Positions 1 to 11,278 of a stretch of 64,000 nucleotides of DNA are shown here, piece after piece. This DNA comes from Schistocephalus solidus. Taxonomy: Eukaryota; Platyhelminthes; Cestoda; Diphyllobothriidea; Diphyllobothriidae. Where the stretch lies: positions 186,001 through 250,000 of the forward strand of contig WEDG01004048.1 of assembly GCA_017591395.1 (NCBI GenBank). Direction: 5' to 3'. Position 1 is the stretch's first letter. Each line of letters opens with the position of its first letter. A program made the translations under genes and the position numbers. Under the pieces are notes generated by a model. The model did not search any database and had not been told where the DNA came from. It was given only the letters and a program-made list of their open reading frames with translations.

Positions 1-59
1 TGTTCCTTTTCTAAACTGGTATATTTTTCATGCCCTTTCGTCGTCGTGTGGATAGTAAC

Positions 60-882
60 TCCTCTCTGGCTAACTCACACATGTGAGATGTAAGCCGTTC
101 AACCCCCTGTTGTGTGAAATCCTGGTGCTCGTGTTTAGGAAGCGAGGTCGTGTACGTAGTACACGTAGACGAGGCCACCAGCAGCTGCGCCCACTTCCGC
201 ATCAGACGACTAACCGGCTCGGAGAGTGGTTTGACTGTGGGGGTGGGGGAGAGAGTGAGGTAGACAGCTCAGCGTATTTTCCTCACTACGAACAATCTGA
301 AGCACTTAAAGCTATCACAGTGTGCTAAAAGCCGTGGCTTGGAAGGTTGCCAGCTGATGGGATAACTCGGACCGCGGGGTTAGTCCAATGTGTGTTTCGT
401 GTGTATTGACTGACTGACGGACTGAGAATCAGGCTAAAATGGCTTCTTCCTAATGTGGCCTTTATAGCACTCCCACTTCGTGGGATCCGAGACAGATGTG
501 GTGGTACGCGCAGGGCGGCTCCGGTCGCACCAGCCACCTGCGCCCTCTCCCATCTTCGGTCTTTTTGACTCTGTCATGATACTGTGCTCAGGTGGGGGAG
601 GAGGAGAGAGTGTGATAGCTGCAGTACAAGACTACTATCACTTAAAACTAATACACACACATGTCACCGTCCCTGCACCACCATGGTGTGGAGCATACGG
701 TGGACATCGTCAGACAACGAAGGTTGAACTGTTGAGGTCGATGCAGTTTGACATATGCAGCACAGAACTAGATTTCAACAGCGCCCTCCACTATATAACC
801 ACCGTCAGGAACAGAGTATACATAGGTGTGACACCGAAATGAGTGCACACCTGCCCGATGATCTTATCATAGCGACTTCGTG
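60..882 (+). repeat. DR1 dispersed GC-rich repeat, long copy 1
   Basis: Almost collinear with 51,097-51,919 (offset about 51,037) and ending at the same point, just after 'catagcgacttcg'. Parts recur inverted at 14.5-15.4 kb and 33.3-33.9 kb. It contains a G-rich purine stretch near 590-615 and a block near 660-715 that recurs in most copies. No credible protein: the small ORFs are not shared in frame among copies. No poly(A) tail or clear TIR was found, so the class is open (SINE, MITE or retroelement UTR). Confidence 0.75.
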
Positions 883-1339
883 ATTAATTGCCTACGCACG
901 AGCCCTGTAGCCAGAGAAAAAGGCTGCAGGATTTTAATAAGCCAATCAAAGTAGTGTGCACCAATTTTGGTGCTATAGTTTTAACTGTGCAGATAGATTG
1001 GCATCATGATAGCCAAGATTCCTAGGTGGACAAGGAAGGTGAGAGATAAACTGGAAATCCAACTGACGCAAGTGACGTCCTACACTTTGTGCCTCACTAA
1101 GTTGACGCAGTAACGATGAGATATGCCTGTTTTTTATTATGGGATAGACTTGCGCAGTATCTACTACGTTCAGTCGGGTGAGGAGTGGGCGATTGGAGGC
1201 AGGCCGGCACGCAGTGTCTGACCCGTTTTATGCGCGCCATCAACAACCCCGTCATGCACTAGGGGGTGGGGTGAGGTCAGGTCTCGAGGGCGTCAGAAGT
1301 CACCTTATGAAGGAGCCTTTGTAAGTCGATTCGCAAGCC
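883..1339. other. no gene seen
   Basis: Stretch between DR1 copies. No ORF with convincing composition and no recognised motif on either strand. Confidence 0.5.
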
Positions 1340-1625
1340 TGGGAAGAATCAAGTTGTCCTGAGCTGTTGTCCGAGCCGCTCAGTTGCCTGATGTGGGAGT
1401 GGGTGCATTGGCTGACGGATCGGCGTACCCGTCTTCGCGCGCCACAGCACGGCCTGGCCCCCATAACGCACACACCAGAATTTTTCTAACTCAGGGGAAA
1501 TGGAGCAGCCATCGCCCTCTGACTCCCAGTCCACTGGTCAGCCACTCGGCACACACAGCACATACACTGGGCCGATGGCGTGGTCTGGTGTAAGCGTCAG
1601 ATTGGCAGCCTTCCAAGCCAAGTTT
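1340..1625 (-). repeat. DR1 fragment, minus orientation
   Basis: The segment near 1,405-1,465 ('cttcgcgcgccacagcac') matches 15,060-15,115 closely, and 1,520-1,625 matches the DR1 part at 14,815-14,910 and 33,600-33,700. It abuts the 3' end of the retroposon at 1,640-5,760. Confidence 0.6.
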
Positions 1626-1729
1626 TCTAGGAAACCTTGATTTTATCAGGTACATGAGGTTGTCGATGTATTGGTGTAGGTAGTGTGCGCTGATGTAGCT
1701 TAGCCTCCGGTGGTTTACCGCAGGTTTTC

Positions 1730-2666
1730 GTGGAGGCACATGTGTCCGAAAAGGCCCATGTTGTGTGTGAATGTGCGGGAGCGGTGAGGGCAGTGGAGGC
1801 GGGCGCGGCGACTGTATCTCGGAGCCCCAGGCGCTGGTTCACCAGCCTCCGTGCGATGGATTCGCAGTAGACCGATCAAGCCAATGCGTGAGTTGAATTT
1901 GCGGGCGCAGTATGGGCAGGAAAAATCGAAAGAGGCTGAGGTGGGTTTTCATTCATGGTAGTGGGGTGGTGGTGGAGGTAAGAATGGCTGGAGCGGAGGG
2001 TGTGTATGGGGTATCGGTGTTGTCGGCATTGCGGTGAATTCCGCTGTCATGGATGCGCATGTGACCGAAAAGGCCCATGCGATGAGTGAATTAACGAGGA
2101 CAGTAGAGGCGGCGATCTCTGCAGTTTGTTGGAGCTCCAGGGACTGTTTCACCAGTCTCTGTACGATGGATTCGCAAGTAACCGACCAGGCCGATGCGTG
2201 AGGTGAATGTGCGGTCGCAATGAGGACAGTTTGGGAGAGAGTCCGCATTGCTGATGGTGGTAGTGGCGGTGGTGGTGGGGGTCACACGTGCTGAGCATTG
2301 TGATGTGGTCTCGATGATAGTGGGACTAATGGAATTGATGCCAGGGGCGAGGGTGGGGGAGACCGAAGGAGGGTTGACAGAAGTTGACGTAGATTTTTGA
2401 ATTGTCGGATTGTTGATGCATTGCGTCCGAAGATGTCCGACTAGGCCGATTCGCGCGCGGAAGGTGCGGTGACAGTGCGGGCATGTTGGAAGGGCCTGGG
2501 CATTGGTGATGTTGGTCCGGGGCGCTGGTGACTTTCGTGCCGCTCTTTTGGTCTTGGCAGCGGTGATCTTGTTGGCTTCGTAGATTGCTGTCCCTGTCTT
2601 CACTGTTCTCCTCCAAGTCGATCGATTCCGGGAAAGGTCCTCCCAGGACTCCGGGTTGATCTGCAA
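1730..2666 (-). pseudogene. C-terminal C2H2-like zinc-finger region of element A1
   Basis: After a basic segment ('KTKRAARKSPAPR'), finger-like repeats follow. One is 'CPHCHRTFRARIGLVGHLR' with a final Cys; a second is 'CPHCDRTFTSRIGLVGYLR' with IH. A third ('FTHRMGLFGHMRIH') lies past a frame break near 2,095, and two more near 1,800-1,925 ('CPYCARKFNSRIGLIGLLR' and 'FTHNMGLFGHMCLH'). Ser/Thr/Pro-rich linkers separate them. A C-terminal finger array is unusual for RTE-type elements; a role in nucleic-acid binding is inferred. Several metal ligands are lost in the later fingers. Confidence 0.75.
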
Positions 2667-4692
2667 TTGCTTCAGGGAGGTCTTCAGAATGTCTTTCTAG
2701 CATCGAACTTGACCATCTTGTCGACGAGAACCCATGGTGACATCTCCATAGAAGAGTTGTTTGGGTAGACTTTCGTCGCCCATCCGCACAAGGTGACCAC
2801 TCCAGTGCAGTTGCAGTTGTTTCAGCTGGGCATAAAGGCTGAAAAGGCCTGTTTGTTCCAACACTTCCGTGTCCAGTATCCTGTCTTGCCAACTCAGCTT
2901 TAGTATTCTGCGGAGACAGCTGGGGTGGAAGTTGTTGAGCTTCCGTGCCTGCTTTTGGAAGATCGTCCACGTTTCCGCTCCATACAGCAGCGTCGGCAAT
3001 ATGACAGCTTTGTACATCTTGAGTTTGGTGCTGAGGTGGAGACCATGTTGATTCCAGACCACATTTTGCATGCGTCCAAAGGCTTTGCTGGCTTTAGCGA
3101 TCCGATGGGCGATCTCATCGTCGACTTTGGTGCTGCGTGAGAGATTGCTGCCTAGGTACGTGAAGGTATCCACAGATATAATTTGGGCACCATTGATATT
3201 GATGTGAGCTGTTGTGTGGAGAGTGTTGGGCAACGTTTGATGTATCACAACCGTTTTCTAAGTGTTAATGCGAAGTCCGAAGTTGTCACACGTGGCAGCG
3301 AAGAGGTCCATGCTCCTTTGCATTTCCTCTTCTGTCGTTGTATTGAGTGTGCAGTCGTCAGCGAATAGAAGTTCGTGGATAGTGGCTGTGGAGACACGCG
3401 AGCGGAAGTGTATCCGTCGTTGGTTGAGGAGTCGGCCGTTCATCCGGTAGGCGATGCGGATCCCGGGGCGTTCGTCACGGTAGGCATCCATTAACATGGC
3501 AGAGAACATGGGGCTGAGGAGGGTAGGCGCAAGGACGCAGCCCTGCTTCACTCCGTTGATCACTGCGAATGCCTCAGATACTGACCCGTTGTCAGCAACG
3601 CGCACCATCATCCCGTCGTGAAGCTGACGTACCATATGCGTGAACCGTTCAGGAAAGTCAAATTTCTGCATGATTTTCCACAGCCCTCGCGATTCACCGT
3701 GTCAAAGGCTTTCATGAGATCCACAAAGGTAGTGTAGAGGTGAGTCCGCATCTCTTGGCACTTCCCTTGCAGCTGGCGAGCAGCGAAGATCATATCGATT
3801 GTTCTTCTGTGTCGTCAGAAGCCGCATTGGCTTTCCGGGAGCAGTCTTTGCTCCAGGAGAGCATTCAAACGGTTGAGGAGAATGCGGGCGAAGATATTTC
3901 CAGTGATGTTCATTAGTGAAATTCCTCGGTGGTTGTCACAGTGTTGGCGGTTCCCTTTCTTTTTGTAGAAGTGGACAATGGTGGCGTCTTTGAAATCGTG
4001 AGGGACTTGTCCTTGGTACCACATCTCTTGGAAGAGCACTGTGAGTCGATCCATCAGCTGGGTTCCACCATGCTTGTAAATCTCAGCAGGGATCGTGTCC
4101 GAGCCAGGTGCTTTCCGCTGGAGAGTTGCAGCACGGCTCTGATGGTTTCTTGGAGAGAGGACGGGAGATTAAGGTTGGCATTGATTTCCAATTCAGGAAG
4201 GCGATCGATGGTGGCGTCGGAGCTGGTGGAGGGCTGTTTGAGAACGCTTTGAAAGTGTTCTGCCCACCGCGTCAGGATTTGCGTCTTCTCAGTGAGCAGC
4301 GTTCTGCCGTAGGCACTGAGAAGAGGGGCGGCGCCTTTGACGGGAGGTCCGTAGACAGCCTTGGTGGTGGCAAAGAAGTTCTTCCATTCATTTCGATCCG
4401 CGTACCCTTGGATTTCCTCGGCTTTGCGCGTCATCCAGGCATCCTGCATCTCCCGCAGCCATTGCTGCACAAGGCGGTGACTTCGGTAGAAGGCTGTCTT
4501 TTTTGCAGCGGTAGGGCGATCGATGTAGGCTTTGTGTAAATGGTTCTTCTCGACGAGCAGAGCGTTGATAGCTGCGTCGTTGTCATCGAACCAGTGTTGG
4601 TGCTGACGAAGTGCGCGGCCGAGGACATCCAGGGTAGTGGATTGGATGGTGTCTCTCAGCTGACACCAGCGGTTCTCCACGGAGATGTCCAC
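2600..4692 (-). pseudogene. reverse transcriptase region of element A1 (broken)
   Basis: Blocks in order on the minus strand: a basic linker (4,692-4,110); 'DFKDATIVHFYKKKGNR' and 'NHRGISLMNI' (RT motifs 1-2, 3,815-4,054); motif A 'FVDLMKAFDTVNR' (about 3,690-3,730); motif B 'NGVKQGCVLAPTL' (about 3,530-3,560); motif C 'LLFADDCTLN' (about 3,340-3,370); then the thumb/connection region with 'AYLG'-type and 'LLYGAETWT' motifs (2,700-3,248). An Arg codon reads TGA near 3,814, and frameshifts separate the other blocks. The FADD catalytic aspartates remain, so the copy is probably of moderate age. Confidence 0.8.
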
Positions 4693-4763
4693 GTCGGCGA
4701 CTGGAAGGTTGGCTAGTCAGTTGGCCAGTTCGTTGCTGAAGTGTAGATGGTGAGCAGGCACAT

Positions 4764-5753
4764 TCAACAAACAGTATTCAACTTACCTTGCGGTTGCTTA
4801 CCTTGGGGTCTCCTGCGGGGTTGCAGACGGAGCCTCATCTTGGAGATGACGAGGTGGTGATCCGTCCTTCCATTGGCATCGGGGATCGCTTTTGTCACCA
4901 ACACGTCCTGTCGATCTCGCCTCCGGACGAGAACATAGTTCAAGAGGTGCCAGTGTCTCGAGTGAGGATGTACCCAGGTCGCTTTTTGCCGCTTTGGGAG
5001 GCGGAAGATGTTGGTCAGAATAAGGTGGTGCTCAGCGCAGGTTCGTAGTAGAAGAAGACCGTTGTCATTGAAGCCAGCGAGACCATGGGAACCCAACACT
5101 CCTCTCCACGAGGCACGGTCTGTGCCGACGCGGGCATTAAAGTCACCAAGGACAATAAACTTATCCGCCTTCGGCACATTCGCTAAGAGGGAGTGTAGAT
5201 TCTCGTAGAATTTGTCCTTCACCACATCAGAGCTCGTCATTGGAGGAGCGTAGACTCTGATAATGGTGGCGAACTTGTTTCCCCGAAGAGGCAGGCGGAG
5301 GCTCATAAGGCGATCATTGATACCCTGCGGTAGACAGGGCAGACGTCCCACGATGCTGTTCCGAATGGCAAAGGCGACACCAGTGTCGCATCGCTCTGCC
5401 TTTGGTCGGCTGCTCCAGAAGAAGGTGTAGCCGGCACCCACCTTTAGCTGACCCTGTTCAGAGAATCGGGTCTCGCTGAGAGCAGCAATGTCAACCTTGT
5501 AGCGTGCCAGTTCCCGAGCGACTAGCGCCGTCCTCCGTTGCGGCCGGTTGCTCCTCCGATTGTCTAAAAGGAATCGAACATTCCACGCTGCTTGTGTGAC
5601 CAGACTCACCCTAGCAGCCCGGAGGGTACCCCGAAGGCTACGGTTGGGGGGATTGGGAGAGGAGTCGTTGTTGATATTGTTTAGAGTATTTCGAACGCTT
5701 GTAATTGCAGTCTGGTAGCCACGGTCTGCTGCAGCTGTCGTGAGAACCAGCAT
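4764..5753 (-). CDS. retrotransposon endonuclease domain (APE-like)
   Basis: A 329-codon open frame. The exonuclease-endonuclease-phosphatase fold is supported by an early AWNVR motif (about residue 56), '[11 protein letters not shown]' near residue 91 (the E of the metal site), '[10 protein letters not shown]' near residue 205 and the terminal 'TDHHLVISK' near residue 298, which supplies the D-H pair. This domain nicks the target DNA to prime reverse transcription. The residues before about 50 are low in similarity and the true start is unclear. The frame ends in a stop just before the linker to RT, where homologous copies read on; the break is probably a frameshift plus a stop between 4,700 and 4,790. 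Catalytic residues look intact. Confidence 0.8.
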   Translation of the reverse strand: MLVLTTAAADRGYQTAITSVRNTLNNINNDSSPNPPNRSLRGTLRAARVSLVTQAAWNVRFLLDNRRSNRPQRRTALVARELARYKVDIAALSETRFSEQGQLKVGAGYTFFWSSRPKAERCDTGVAFAIRNSIVGRLPCLPQGINDRLMSLRLPLRGNKFATIIRVYAPPMTSSDVVKDKFYENLHSLLANVPKADKFIVLGDFNARVGTDRASWRGVLGSHGLAGFNDNGLLLLRTCAEHHLILTNIFRLPKRQKATWVHPHSRHWHLLNYVLVRRRDRQDVLVTKAIPDANGRTDHHLVISKMRLRLQPRRRPQGKQPQGKLNTVC

Positions 5754-5760
5754 TTGTTTA

Positions 5761-6450
5761 GGGTACCTTTTCTAGCCCCCTCCCCCGCGAGGGGGTAAGC
5801 AGTGCTATCCCTAAAAAGGGCTGCGTAGTCACCCAGGCGGCTACCGAACTCTACTATGAGTCATTATTTGGGTTAGTGAGAGAACGACCGATTCGCCTGG
5901 ACCGCCTACGTGATTGCATGTCGCCCTCACCGAAGGACTTTTCGACCGTGGGGAAGGAGGGAAGGGTGAGGATAGAGGGAGAAGAGGAGGGGTAGAAGCA
6001 AGAGTAAGAAGAGGAGGAGAGGAGGGGTGGAGGAGAAGATGGAGGGGAGAGGGGAGTGGGGTGGGAAAAGGAGAGGAGGAAGGGCAGGAAGGACGGGAGA
6101 GGGCAAGAACAGGGGAAGGGAGCAGACGTACCGGGTGTGAAGACACACACAACACCGGAGACCCTCACCTGGTTTAGCCCGCTGGTCGTGGCGGTTGCCC
6201 GAGGTTTGGCCGCTTCGAAGAACCATCTTCAAAGAGCCACAGGTGAGAGCTGCGTACCAGTTAGAGACGGCCACAGGAGCATTAACCACCTGTACGAGAC
6301 AAATGGAGCGACCAAATGCTATCTGTGTAGTGCTACTCCTAACTAGTACCCCCTACACCCCGCTCCTCTTTACGGATACTGGAAAGGGTGCTCACCCGCC
6401 ATCTCTCCTAGCGACTAATTACTCGACTCAGGTAGAATTAAAGTGGTGAA
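5761..6450. other. upstream flank of element A1 with purine-rich tract
   Basis: From about 5,948 to 6,125 the plus strand is almost all G and A in irregular gga/gaa runs. Overlapping ORFs here (Arg/Gly/Glu-rich on plus, Ser/Pro/Leu-rich on minus) are artefacts of this composition. It may be the 5' UTR of A1 or unrelated sequence. Confidence 0.6.
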
Positions 6451-6652
6451 TAAGGAGAGAGTGATAGAAAAATTGCATTTTTTAGTGGGCAGTGGGTCAG
6501 AAAATCAGGATTTAAGCGGTTGAAGCCCCTCACACAAACGTTCGCCTCGTCTTACTTGAAGATATGGCTAGCATTCACAGAGTTAGTCATGAATTGAGTT
6601 CTGGCATGACTCATCCTTATTACTGCTTCGCGTTCGACCATACCCGACGAGC

Positions 6653-7087
6653 TTAATCTCCCAGTTTCTCCGAGGTATGGGATTTGTCCATGGTACATAA
6701 CACCAGACTACCTTGCCTTGTTGGTAGGTCTTTCGGCCTTATTGATTTGGTAGTTGTATCATGTCTGTGGGCAAACTCAATTGGCAGTAGCGTGAGAAGA
6801 CGGCAGATGGCTTCCAAGCACTCACTAAACCCTTGGACCGTTGCTATAGAGCCACTGGTCTCGGTTGACAAGGTTGAGTTGGTAATTATTTGCTCTAAAT
6901 ACTCTGTCCTCCCCTTCAATGCATCGCGTCCCAACAAGCACAATTGAGTCCCCATCTGATTGGAATGCTTTCTATTGAAGCCCAATATCCGCTTTGAGTT
7001 GTATTGGCTTCTTGAAGGCCCTTTTGCGGTCATCACAATCTCTGCAGCAGAAGAGGACACATAGGGAAGCCAGCTACTCGTTTTCAT
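6653..7087 (-). CDS. unrecognised 144-codon ORF
   Basis: ATG-initiated frame with ordinary amino-acid composition, no signal peptide, membrane segment or motif that I recognise. It lies between element A1 and a PLE relic. It could be a chance ORF, an exon or part of an unrecognised element; nothing in the sequence decides. The opposite strand also has an 87-codon ORF here. Confidence 0.15.
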   Translation of the reverse strand: MKTSSWLPYVSSSAAEIVMTAKGPSRSQYNSKRILGFNRKHSNQMGTQLCLLGRDALKGRTEYLEQIITNSTLSTETSGSIATVQGFSECLEAICRLLTLLPIEFAHRHDTTTKSIRPKDLPTRQGSLVLCTMDKSHTSEKLGD

Positions 7088-7439
7088 CCACCTCTATTTT
7101 ATAGTGTCTTTCTGAGAAACGACGCCGAGGTGTCATTTTATTCTCAGCACCTGCCCCCACTCGAGACCATGTATTTCGAAACTAGCGACTTAAGCTTTTG
7201 TGGGACGACTTCGCGTGTATAAAGACAAATCGGTTAGCCTACGGGCGTACCGTTTGTCTGCTCGTAGACTGTGCCATCAAACTTGAAATTTGTTTTTGAG
7301 ACAAAAACTTCTGGAGTTGCCTGATTTGGGCATGTTTGAGGCGATTTTCCGCTTCCTCGTATTTTTTTTGTGTAGAAGTACTTACGTACCATAGACGTCC
7401 AGCTCCTGAGTTATGAGTTTAACTTCACGGCTCTCAAGA

Positions 7440-7690
7440 TAATTGCGCATACGAGAAACAAGACAGGCCAAGACTTAATTTAATTCAGGTTATCAGATGA
7501 GCACTCGGTCAGTTGATGTGCCGAGTTGTCGCCAGCTTACGAAGCCCTGCGCAGCCATTTCCAAACCAACGTCACTGATTTTTGATTGACCAACACCCCT
7601 GTTCGCCTGTTTTGTCTCTGCCTTAATCTCTGACGATGACCTCGTGCACGAGTTCGAAAACTCAGACAAATAAACAAAGGATTCTGCTAC
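7440..7690 (+). pseudogene. Penelope-like element 3' coding relic
   Basis: A conceptual frame contains 'SPAYEALRSHFQTNVTDF' followed by a stop. It aligns with the region after the GIY-YIG domain in the other PLEs of this window ('APAYRALRSYL' at 39,245-39,300, 'LPAAYQALRAQL' at 20,000). The similarity continues past the stop ('SDDDLVHEFENSD', compare 'SDAVLQQAFEGSG' at 39,345-39,390), so it belongs to the arm-type PLE lineage. The upstream domains are not visible. Confidence 0.6.
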
Positions 7691-8864
7691 TCGACCACTT
7701 ATCTTTCTTGTTGAATTGAACTAAGAAGACTTGTGATGTCCAAAGATACCACGATCTTGTATGTTATGAGACCCATATACTTATGTCTCTGAGAGTTGCA
7801 CAGAGTAAACGACCTTTGTGTTTATGCCAGCAATCAGAAACTTAAAAAAACCTCTTCATCGCTCCGAAAGTTGGAGTGCCTTTAGATAGATAGACGGGAG
7901 GGGAGCACTCTCTTTGTACACTTTTGGAAATTGCGTTGAATAGGGTCGAGGCAGTTCCTTGGTCTCTCGCCATGCGTCAGTTGATTACTCTACCTTCTAA
8001 AAGTAAGGCAAAACAATTAGCATCCTAGTGATCGTGTCTCCATCCAATCGCCTGCTTCTTGGAAACCAGCTTTGCGTTTTTATTAGCAGACAGGCAAACT
8101 ATTCGGACTAAAGTCCATTGGACTACAGCACTGAGGCCAACCTACTCACGGGATATTTTTTGAAATGACTTTTGCAATAATAGGGAAGTAATTTAACTGA
8201 CTTCAGATCTTCTTATCTAGTTATTCGATCATAATTTTAGGGGGCCTGGAGATTGCAGAATATATAGGCTGCAATGTAGACTTAAATGGTAGCGTTAAGA
8301 AACTCCAAGGCAGGTGAGAATCTCCAACAGCCAATGAAAAAGTTAGGAATAACCTGAACAATTCCCCACGCCACGGAAAATAACCACGATGCCAGGGGCG
8401 CGTGGAAGCAAAAGCTCACAAACGAGGCTGGTAATGGTTTTTATGACTGTCAGGTCACATTTGCTCCCTTGTGGGTAGTAGTCCCGCAAAGTTCTGCTGA
8501 AATTGTCGAGAAAATTGGTAAAACAATTTGAGTAACACTGCCTGCCTTGCTTCGCCATGCTAGCAGTGTGTTTTTGAGGAGAAAGTTTTGTATTCGTTGC
8601 ATGTCCAGCATTGACTTATAAAATCACCTTTGTGAGAGCAATAGTTTTTTTGCTGATATACTACAGATATCACGCGGATAGAGGGCGATCTGTAAATTAC
8701 CCTTAAAAAACGCAATTTGAGAGTCAAATTGGCGCAGATTGATTGACTGGTGTGGTAGAGGCGTGCGCAAACAGGGCACATTTGATCGGTAGAATGCACA
8801 TCTGTGGTTATTAAAACGGAAGGGGGGAGAGAGAGAGTCATATTCACTGGCATTACCTATTTTT
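7691..8864. other. no gene recognised
   Basis: AT-rich. Two adjacent minus-strand ORFs (8,343-8,558 and 8,560-8,853) lie end to end; the upstream one has a Cys-x2-Cys pair ('MCPVCARLYH'). I cannot assign them, and they may be relics of a mobile element. Confidence 0.4.
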
Positions 8865-9020
8865 TTCTATATCTTGAAATAAGAGGCTTGAATTAGTTTT
8901 ACGTGCACTATGTTGAATGCCTATTCGTAAAATTAGGCAGAAGGGCACGAGATTATGAAACTGCCCTAGTATATTCGAACTTGCACTGAATTCGAGGGAG
9001 ACTAGGGATAGAGTTAAGGT
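8865..9020 (+). repeat. direct repeat, copy 1 (partner at 10,296)
   Basis: About 155 bp similar to 10,296-10,450, sharing 'attcgtaaaattaggnng' and a following 'cactaaantnngaagg'-type block. The copies are diverged and in the same orientation, about 1.43 kb apart. No coding content. Confidence 0.6.
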
Positions 9021-10295
9021 TAGGGCAGGAGTTTATTTTACGTTTAAGCTTTATGATTGAGTTTGGATTTGAACATGGGCATAGAAACCCTTTCTGAAAA
9101 TTTAGTGCAAGGCCACCCGTCTTGCAGGGGCCTCTATTATCATGTTTCGAAAATTTCGGTCATCTAAGCGTTCAGCTCATATAAACAAAGGTACACATTT
9201 CACACGTTAAATGATTGGGGTTTCTCGCATTGTGTAACCTGTATTTCACCATACCTAGGATGAATTCCTTGAGTCAATGTTTAAAGGAATTCGGATAAAG
9301 GGAAATTGCATGGAGATTACCCGTAGAGTGGGCATCACCGCCTATAACCGAGGTGCTCAAGGTATTCTTATCCGGGGAAAATATTTGGAGAAGCGCCAAA
9401 CCCGATGATTTTTAGTCAGATTTCTCGCAAGCAATGCTCGTATCCGCGTCTCTCGAGTTAAGAGTTTCCGTTTTCAGTGCGTCCACCCATCTGTTCGGTA
9501 TGAGTTACGTTTAGGGTGACGGTTAGAGTGAGGTTTATGTTAAGGTACTGTTAATGCTTAACGTTAAGGCTAGGGTTAAAACACAAGAATGCGTTTCGGT
9601 TATGGAATTCAGCGTGTGGCTAGGCGTATTAAGGGAGGTCTGATTCTGTCTTACTAACTACGTTATCAAGAAGAAATAATTTTACCAGAAAGTGCAAACA
9701 GAAGCCATGCAGTGCCAAACCTCAACTGCAAGTGGATAAGTTGGCATGAAACAAGGTGTAGGTTTCAGAATCAAATTTTTTAAATAAACGTGATTACTGG
9801 ATTTGCACTGAAAAATAAATGCCATGTAGTAATTTGAAAATTTTAAAGTGTCCTTTGGGCAAATACAGCAACTGTTGAAAATTTCCAGAAAAAATTAAAT
9901 CTTCTCCTCTTCAATTTTTACATGACGCTGTCTTAAGTATCTTTTTACCTTAAAGTAACAAAAATGCTTTTCTTACCGATGCATTTGATGTTGGCAAATA
10001 AAAGATATTGAACCGTGTTCTGCCCACAACTGATGATGAACTTACTTCGTGGCAGAACAAAGCCATTATTTTACTCTTTTATTTACTACTATGATTTCTA
10101 AAGGACAGTTATATTTTGTTACGAAGTTAAAACTGATTATTTGAAAATATAAGATTAAAAAATTCTGGCATGGTATTCTGCTGGTTCTTGACTGCCCCTT
10201 TTACAAGTCAGGTGCACAGAAAACAATAAAAAATAAAAAATAAAATAATAAAAACAAGAAAACAAAGTTTTGTTTTTGCTTGCATCAAAATTTTT
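9021..10295. other. non-coding AT-rich region with telomere-like words
   Basis: Contains scattered TTAGGG-like words (9,010-9,050 'aaggttaggg'; 9,508-9,580 with 'tttagggtgacggttag' and 'ggctagggtt'). No gene is visible. Confidence 0.45.
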
Positions 10296-10450
10296 TCGAT
10301 ATATTGAAATAATAGACTTGAATTATCTTTGCATGCAATATGGTGAACCATAATTCGTAAAATTAGGTGGAACTGCACGAAATAAAGAAACCACCCTAGT
10401 GTATATTCGGTCTTGCACTAACTTTGAAGGCAATTAGGGAAAGATTTAAA
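10296..10450 (+). repeat. direct repeat, copy 2 (partner at 8,865)
   Basis: Second copy of the repeat at 8,865-9,020; the order of conserved blocks is the same. It may be a solo terminal repeat or the relic of a dispersed family. Confidence 0.55.
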
Positions 10451-11278
10451 AATCTAAGAACGTAAGTAAGCAAGTAAGGCATATCCTGAAAAATTAAAGG
10501 CACCATTTGTGCAAGCTATGGTTCCTCAGTCATTTTACGGAGACGTGTGTCGTCTTAGGTTTTCCTTCTTTCTATTTTAAAATAAATGACAAGTGCATGT
10601 TTCTTTCATAGTGGAATCTGCATTTCTGTTTTCAGTTCAAGTTTGTAAAACAATGCCATACAGTTTCGTCAAACCGAACTTACGTAAGAATAATCCGAAC
10701 TCAAAAGGCACAAAGTATGCAAACCGACCTCGCTGTGCACACTGAGAGCAGTAGTCTACGCACAAAATTATACGACTGTCTGGAAAGTTCTCATAATTAT
10801 AATTATTTTTGAAAACTGAAGTAATGCTTTACTTGAAGAACAACATTATAAATGCATCATTTCACAGGAGGAAAATTCCAACACAGACAAGCAAGACTGA
10901 AATTGTAATTTCCGGTGTATCAGCCAGCCTTAATGCAACAAACTTCGAAAATTTTCTTACGTTACATAATAGGATTTCAAAATTTTATTGCATACCTGAC
11001 TGTTTATACAGAGCCATTAAGCTTAGTGCCAACTTTGTTTTGATAGTGGCCTCTGGACACTGACAAATTAAACAGCCGTCATCATTATTATTACCATAAA
11101 TAGAGCCAATGGCATTTTTTCGTTTTGAGAGAAGAAGATTGATGTACGTAAATTCAGCAGTAATAAATTCTTCTTACCTACATGCGAATCTCACCTTTTT
11201 CAGGTAAGTGGGTTTAATTTTGGTATATTGTTGTCTTATGGAGAAGTGTGAGTGTGCGTTTCACCTTATTAGGGTCCA
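10451..11278. other. no gene recognised
   Basis: AT-rich. One 84-codon plus-strand ORF (10,809-11,063) has no recognisable motif. Confidence 0.4.

Larger units (their letters stand above)
1640..5760 (-). mobile_element. RTE-like non-LTR retrotransposon with zinc-finger tail (copy A1)
   Basis: Reading on the minus strand, the order is an apurinic-type endonuclease, a linker, a reverse transcriptase with FADD box, a connection region, then several C2H2-like fingers. The endonuclease frame is open for 329 codons; the rest carries roughly four or five frameshifts or stops (near 4,770, 4,110, 3,815, 3,690 and 2,690), so this copy is not autonomous. The endonuclease type is the one often labelled 'craniofacial development protein 2-like' in databases because of an RTE endonuclease captured there; the clade assignment is from memory. 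A truncated relative lies at 12,511-14,512. No target-site duplication was identified. Confidence 0.85.

Noticed and set aside
480..842. 120-codon ORF in DR1
   Set aside because: The frame is cut in the near-identical second copy at 51.5 kb and has no recognisable domain.
5914..6289. Arg/Gly-rich and Pro/Ser-rich ORFs
   Set aside because: They result from the purine-rich tract; composition alone keeps the frames open.
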